9,706 nt of DNA from contig CAZFNQ010000016.1 of the NCBI GenBank assembly GCA_964520375.1, positions 1-9,706 of the forward strand, read 5' to 3'. Within the stretch, counting starts at the first letter, position 1; the number at the start of each line of letters is the position of its first letter. Origin of the DNA: CAZFNQ01 sp964520375. GTDB lineage: Bacteria > Patescibacteriota > Saccharimonadia > Saccharimonadales > JANWIN01. Under the pieces are notes generated by a model. That model saw only the letters and a program-made list of their open reading frames with translations, did not search any database and was not told where the DNA came from. The translations under genes were made by a program, and so were the position numbers. Shown one piece after another: positions 6,899 through 9,706 of this stretch.

Positions 6899-7367
6899 GA
6901 AAACTAAATCCCTAATTCGCGATATCCAGCCTGATCGCTTGTACAATAGCGTCCAGGTACAGCGGCTTATTAACCGTGTAATGCTAGACGGCAAAAAGCA
7001 AATTGCCGAGCGACTCGTATATAACGGCATGCAATCAGCCGCCGATAAACTTAAGGTCAAGAACCCTCTTGAAGTATTTGAGAAGGCTATGGGTAACATA
7101 CAGCCGCATATGGAGACTAGATCTCGTAGAGTCGGTGGGGCCAACTATCAAATACCATTTGAAGTAAAAGGCCAGCGCCAAACCCATTTGACGACCATGT
7201 GGTTTGTAGCTGCGGCTCGTTCCCGCAAGGGCATGAGCATGGAAAACCGCATCGCTCAAGAGCTTATGGACGCCTATAACGGTAGTGGCACAGCTGTCAG
7301 AAAGCGAGAAGATACTCATAAAATGGCCGATGCCAACCGCGCCTTTGCCCATTTCGCGAGGTTTTAA
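6888..7367 (+). CDS. rpsG: 30S ribosomal protein S7
   Basis: S7 nucleates assembly of the 3' (head) domain of 16S rRNA and lies near the E-site tRNA. The 159-residue product begins MPRKKTKSLIRDIQPD. It carries the conserved VMLDGKKQIAERLVY block, the RSRRVGGANYQIPFEV block around residues 78-93, and the C-terminal GTAVRKREDTHKMADANRAF element (around 136-155). Length is normal for bacterial S7 (about 155-160). The start at 6888 is chosen from the family N-terminus and the strong AGGGGAG; a longer in-frame reading from 6816 is rejected. It overlaps the upstream small gene by 11 bases and is followed after 4 bases by another small gene. In E. coli S7 represses its own operon by binding the S12-S7 intercistronic RNA. 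Here that space is coding, so that arrangement is not evident. Confidence 0.98.
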   Translation: MPRKKTKSLIRDIQPDRLYNSVQVQRLINRVMLDGKKQIAERLVYNGMQSAADKLKVKNPLEVFEKAMGNIQPHMETRSRRVGGANYQIPFEVKGQRQTHLTTMWFVAAARSRKGMSMENRIAQELMDAYNGSGTAVRKREDTHKMADANRAFAHFARF

Positions 7368-7371
7368 CCAT
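7358..7371 (+). promoter_or_regulatory. Possible ribosome binding site of the second small gene
   Basis: GAGG at 7358-7361, within the last S7 codons, lies 10 bases before ATG 7372. It favours the 7372 start over the in-frame ATG 7285, which lies deep inside rpsG and would imply an 83-base overlap. The spacing is slightly long, so this is a moderate call. Confidence 0.5.
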
Positions 7372-7641
7372 ATGTCAAGTGCAGGTGCTGGTATTGAAGG
7401 AGTTGATGCTTCGTGTTTGTATGGCCCAATATTACAGGAATCAATAGGTGATGTTTTATCAGAGGTAGCTCAAGCAGAGACGATTTCTCGTCATACTGGA
7501 TTAATTCCTATGTTTGATGTTCCCGGTGACATTATTCCAGAACTCGAAGACTATTTAGCTAAAAATCCATGCAGGTTTGTGCATAATGGAGTGTGCCCAG
7601 TTGCAAAATTTGCAATTTTAAGAGCTACGGGTGAGATATAA
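7372..7641 (+). CDS. Unrecognised 89-residue protein between rpsG and fusA
   Basis: I do not recognise this protein. Read from ATG 7372 (4 bases after the rpsG stop) it has 89 residues and ends at TAA 7639-7641, two bases before the fusA ATG. The N-terminus is glycine/alanine-rich and probably flexible (MSSAGAGIEGVDASC), followed by a probable helix (ILQESIGDVLSEVAQAETI). A proline-containing hydrophobic stretch comes next, then DYLAKNP (LAKNP at 62-66), C67, a C75-P76 pair and a short end at RATGEI. Cysteines are C15, C67 and C75; no CxxC pair, signal peptide or membrane segment is seen. Its GC content, counted by hand, is 40%, below its neighbours, and its codons are AT-richer, which may mean weak codon selection or later acquisition. 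The C-terminal third resembles that of the small gene between rpsL and rpsG. The fusA ribosome binding site lies within its end. Confidence 0.7.
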   Translation: MSSAGAGIEGVDASCLYGPILQESIGDVLSEVAQAETISRHTGLIPMFDVPGDIIPELEDYLAKNPCRFVHNGVCPVAKFAILRATGEI

Positions 7642-7643
7642 AA
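7630..7643 (+). promoter_or_regulatory. fusA ribosome binding site
   Basis: GGTGAG at 7630-7635 lies 8 bases upstream of ATG 7644, within the final codons of the preceding small gene. Together with the family N-terminus it fixes the EF-G start. Confidence 0.65.
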
Positions 7644-9706
7644 ATGGCAGATAAAAAATACCCACTTGATAAATTTAGAAACATTGGCATTATTGCTCAT
7701 ATTGACGCCGGTAAGACCACCACAACCGAAGGTATCTTGTATCGGACTGGGCTCAAGCATAAAATTGGCGCAGTTCATGAAGGTGAGACCACCACTGACT
7801 GGATGGCGCAGGAAAAGGAACGCGGCATTACGATTACTAGCGCGGCTGTCACATGCTATTGGAAAGACCATAAGATCAACATTATTGACACTCCGGGGCA
7901 TATTGACTTTACCGTTGAGGTAGAGCGTAGCCTTAGAGTGCTAGACGGCGCTGTAACCGTGTTTGATGGCAAGATGGGCGTAGAAAGTCAGTCTGAAACG
8001 GTCTGGCGTCAGGCTGATAAATATCACGTGCCACGGATATGCTTCATAAACAAAATTAACCAAACAGGTGGTGATTTTTATAAGTCACTCGATTCTATTC
8101 ATAACCGTCTTAACAAGCGGGCTTTCCCAATCCACTTACCAATTGGTTTTGAGCAAAGTGTCAACGGTGTGATAGACCTTATCTCCATGAAAGCCTACAC
8201 CTATAAAGACTTCACTGATCACGAACTTATCGAAAGCGAAGTACCAGCTGATATGGTGGACAAGACCAAGAAATACCGCAGCTTACTTATCGAAAACGCC
8301 GTAGCCGAAGATGAGAAAATGCTCGAGAAGTATTTTGAAGTTGGCGAAGAAGGCCTAAGTGAGGATGATATAAAACATGCTATCCGCAATGCTGTGCTTA
8401 CTGGCAAATTCTTTGTCGTTAGTGGTGGTGATGGCCGCGGTGTAATTGTCGAAAAGCTACTTGACGCCGTAAACGATTTTTTGCCGAGTCCGCTTGATCG
8501 TGGCAGTACCTGGGGTACACATCCCAAGACTGGTGACGAGATAGAGCGAAAACCCGATGAATCTGAACCATTCGCCGCCCTAGCCTTTAAAATTGCAACC
8601 GATCCGTTTGTCGGTAAACTCTGCTTTTTTAGGGTTTACTCGGGCAAGGTAGTAGCTGGCAGCTATATTTTAAACAGTTCAAGCGGAGAAAAAGAACGTG
8701 TTGGCCGAATCGTACGCCTCCAAGCCGATAAACGAGAAGATGTTACTGAAGTAGGCGCTGGAGATATAGCGGCCATTGTCGGACTGAAAGGTACTACCAC
8801 TGGCAATACCCTATGCGACACTAACAGCCCGATCGTACTAGAAAGCATTACTTTCCCTGAACCACCGGTTAGCATTGCCATTGAGCCCAAGACCAAGGCC
8901 GACCAAGAAAAAATGAGTCTAGCGCTGCAACGCCTAGCTGAGGAAGATCCAACCTTTAGGATCCGAGTCGATGAGGAAACCGGACAAACCATTATAAGCG
9001 GCATGGGCGAGTTGCACTTGGAAATTATTGTCGACCGCATGAAGCGTGAATTTACTGTTGAAGCCAACATTGGCCAACCGCAAGTAGCCTATAGGGAGAC
9101 CATCCGCAAAGACAATGTTGAAGCCGAAGGCAAATTCATTCGCCAAAGCGGTGGCCGTGGTCAATATGGCCACGTGTGGCTTAAGCTAGAACAAAACGAG
9201 CAAGGCAAAGGTTTTGAGTTCATTAATGCCCTCAAGGGCGGAGTAGTGCCCAGTGAATATGTTCCGGCTGTAAAATCTGGCATAGAAGAAGCCATGAACA
9301 ACGGTGTTATAGCTGGCTACCCGGTTGTGGATATAAAAGTAACCATATACGATGGCAGTTACCATGACGTTGACTCGTCTGAAATGGCCTTTAAAATTGC
9401 CGGATCTATGGCCCTGCAAGACGGAGTTAAAAAAGCCAACCCAGTATTGCTAGAGCCAATTATGAAGCTGGTAGCCGTTACGCCAGAATCATTCATGGGA
9501 GACGTTATTGGTGATTTAAACAGTAAGCGTGGGCGGGTTGAAAGTATGGAAGACTTGCAAGCTGGAATAAAGGAAATTACTGCCTATGTACCCCTGGGCG
9601 AACTGTTTGGCTACACCACTAACCTTCGTAGTATGACGCAGGGACGAGCCAGCAGTAGCATTGAACTGGATCATTACGCCGATGTACCGAATCATGTGGC
9701 CGAAGC
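7644..9706 (+). CDS. fusA: Translation elongation factor G, 3'-truncated by the window edge
   Basis: EF-G is the GTPase that drives translocation and, with RRF, ribosome recycling. 687 residues are visible with no frameshift, and alignment with E. coli EF-G suggests only about eight C-terminal residues are missing. G1 is AHIDAGKTT (residues 18-26), G2 RGITIT (60-65), and G3 DTPGHIDF (82-89) with the catalytic histidine H86. Domain II contains FKIATDPFVG, domain III SGMGELHLEIIVDRMKREF, and domain IV GSYHDVDSSE with the tip histidine H574 (E. coli H583). Two base-recognition motifs depart from the family. G4 is NKIN at 136-139, where NKMD is usual, and G5 is SGG at 260-262, where SA(F/K) is usual. 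Everything else looks like a canonical, functional EF-G, not a mitochondrial-type or EF-G2 paralogue. The start ATG 7644 is two bases after the preceding stop. Position after rpsL and rpsG is the standard str-operon arrangement. Confidence 0.97.
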   Translation, partial: MADKKYPLDKFRNIGIIAHIDAGKTTTTEGILYRTGLKHKIGAVHEGETTTDWMAQEKERGITITSAAVTCYWKDHKINIIDTPGHIDFTVEVERSLRVLDGAVTVFDGKMGVESQSETVWRQADKYHVPRICFINKINQTGGDFYKSLDSIHNRLNKRAFPIHLPIGFEQSVNGVIDLISMKAYTYKDFTDHELIESEVPADMVDKTKKYRSLLIENAVAEDEKMLEKYFEVGEEGLSEDDIKHAIRNAVLTGKFFVVSGGDGRGVIVEKLLDAVNDFLPSPLDRGSTWGTHPKTGDEIERKPDESEPFAALAFKIATDPFVGKLCFFRVYSGKVVAGSYILNSSSGEKERVGRIVRLQADKREDVTEVGAGDIAAIVGLKGTTTGNTLCDTNSPIVLESITFPEPPVSIAIEPKTKADQEKMSLALQRLAEEDPTFRIRVDEETGQTIISGMGELHLEIIVDRMKREFTVEANIGQPQVAYRETIRKDNVEAEGKFIRQSGGRGQYGHVWLKLEQNEQGKGFEFINALKGGVVPSEYVPAVKSGIEEAMNNGVIAGYPVVDIKVTIYDGSYHDVDSSEMAFKIAGSMALQDGVKKANPVLLEPIMKLVAVTPESFMGDVIGDLNSKRGRVESMEDLQAGIKEITAYVPLGELFGYTTNLRSMTQGRASSSIELDHYADVPNHVAE

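Noticed and set aside
7285..7371. Longer start for the small gene before fusA (ATG 7285)
   Set aside because: It would overlap rpsG by 83 bases with no ribosome binding site; ATG 7372 lies just after the rpsG stop with GAGG upstream.
7644..9706. Idea that fusA is a degenerate or pseudogene copy because of the G4 change
   Set aside because: The frame is open over 687 codons and all other catalytic and domain IV residues are intact, so a functional protein with an unusual motif is more likely.

Overview
The window is one uninterrupted block of transcription and translation machinery genes, all on the + strand, in the order rpoB (5' end missing) – rpoC – rpsL – small unknown gene – rpsG – small unknown gene – fusA (last few codons missing). 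The rpoBC and str (rpsL-rpsG-fusA) clusters are joined. Junctions are very tight: a 4-nt ATGA overlap, a 51-nt gap, a 1-nt overlap, an 11-nt overlap, a 4-nt gap and a 2-nt gap. No stretch of 300 bases lacks a gene. I see no RNA genes, mobile elements, CRISPR arrays or convincing terminators, so the whole window reads as one operon segment.

The organism is a bacterium using UGA as a stop codon (rpoB and rpoC both end in TGA), with GAGG/GGAG-type ribosome binding sites and a GC content judged by eye at about 45-50%. The RNA polymerase subunits lack the large proteobacterial insertions, and S12 has the longer Gram-positive-like N-terminal region. The EF-G G domain and the polymerase are divergent at positions that are normally near-invariant. 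This fits the Patescibacteria/CPR radiation best, and Saccharibacteria in particular. That placement is my inference from remembered family features, not from a search. UGA as stop argues against Gracilibacteria/Absconditabacteria.

Layout: 1-2343 encodes the C-terminal two thirds of the RNA polymerase beta subunit, with an extra ~50-residue insertion and a long acidic tail. 2340-6176 encodes complete beta', with an intact catalytic Mg motif, bridge helix and trigger loop, but with the cysteines of both zinc sites largely gone. 6228-6638 is ribosomal protein S12 and 6888-7367 is S7. 7644-9706 is EF-G, missing roughly its last eight residues. Between S12 and S7, and between S7 and EF-G, sit two small unrecognised genes of 86 and 89 codons that fill the intercistronic spaces.

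The items most worth a second look are: (i) loss of all four ligands of the beta' zinc ribbon and three of four in the second zinc site; (ii) EF-G with NKIN instead of NKxD at the guanine-specificity motif, together with an altered G5 motif; and (iii) the two small cysteine-bearing genes in the str operon, which share an LAKNP…CPxA…GE(L/I) C-terminal pattern and may be one undescribed family.
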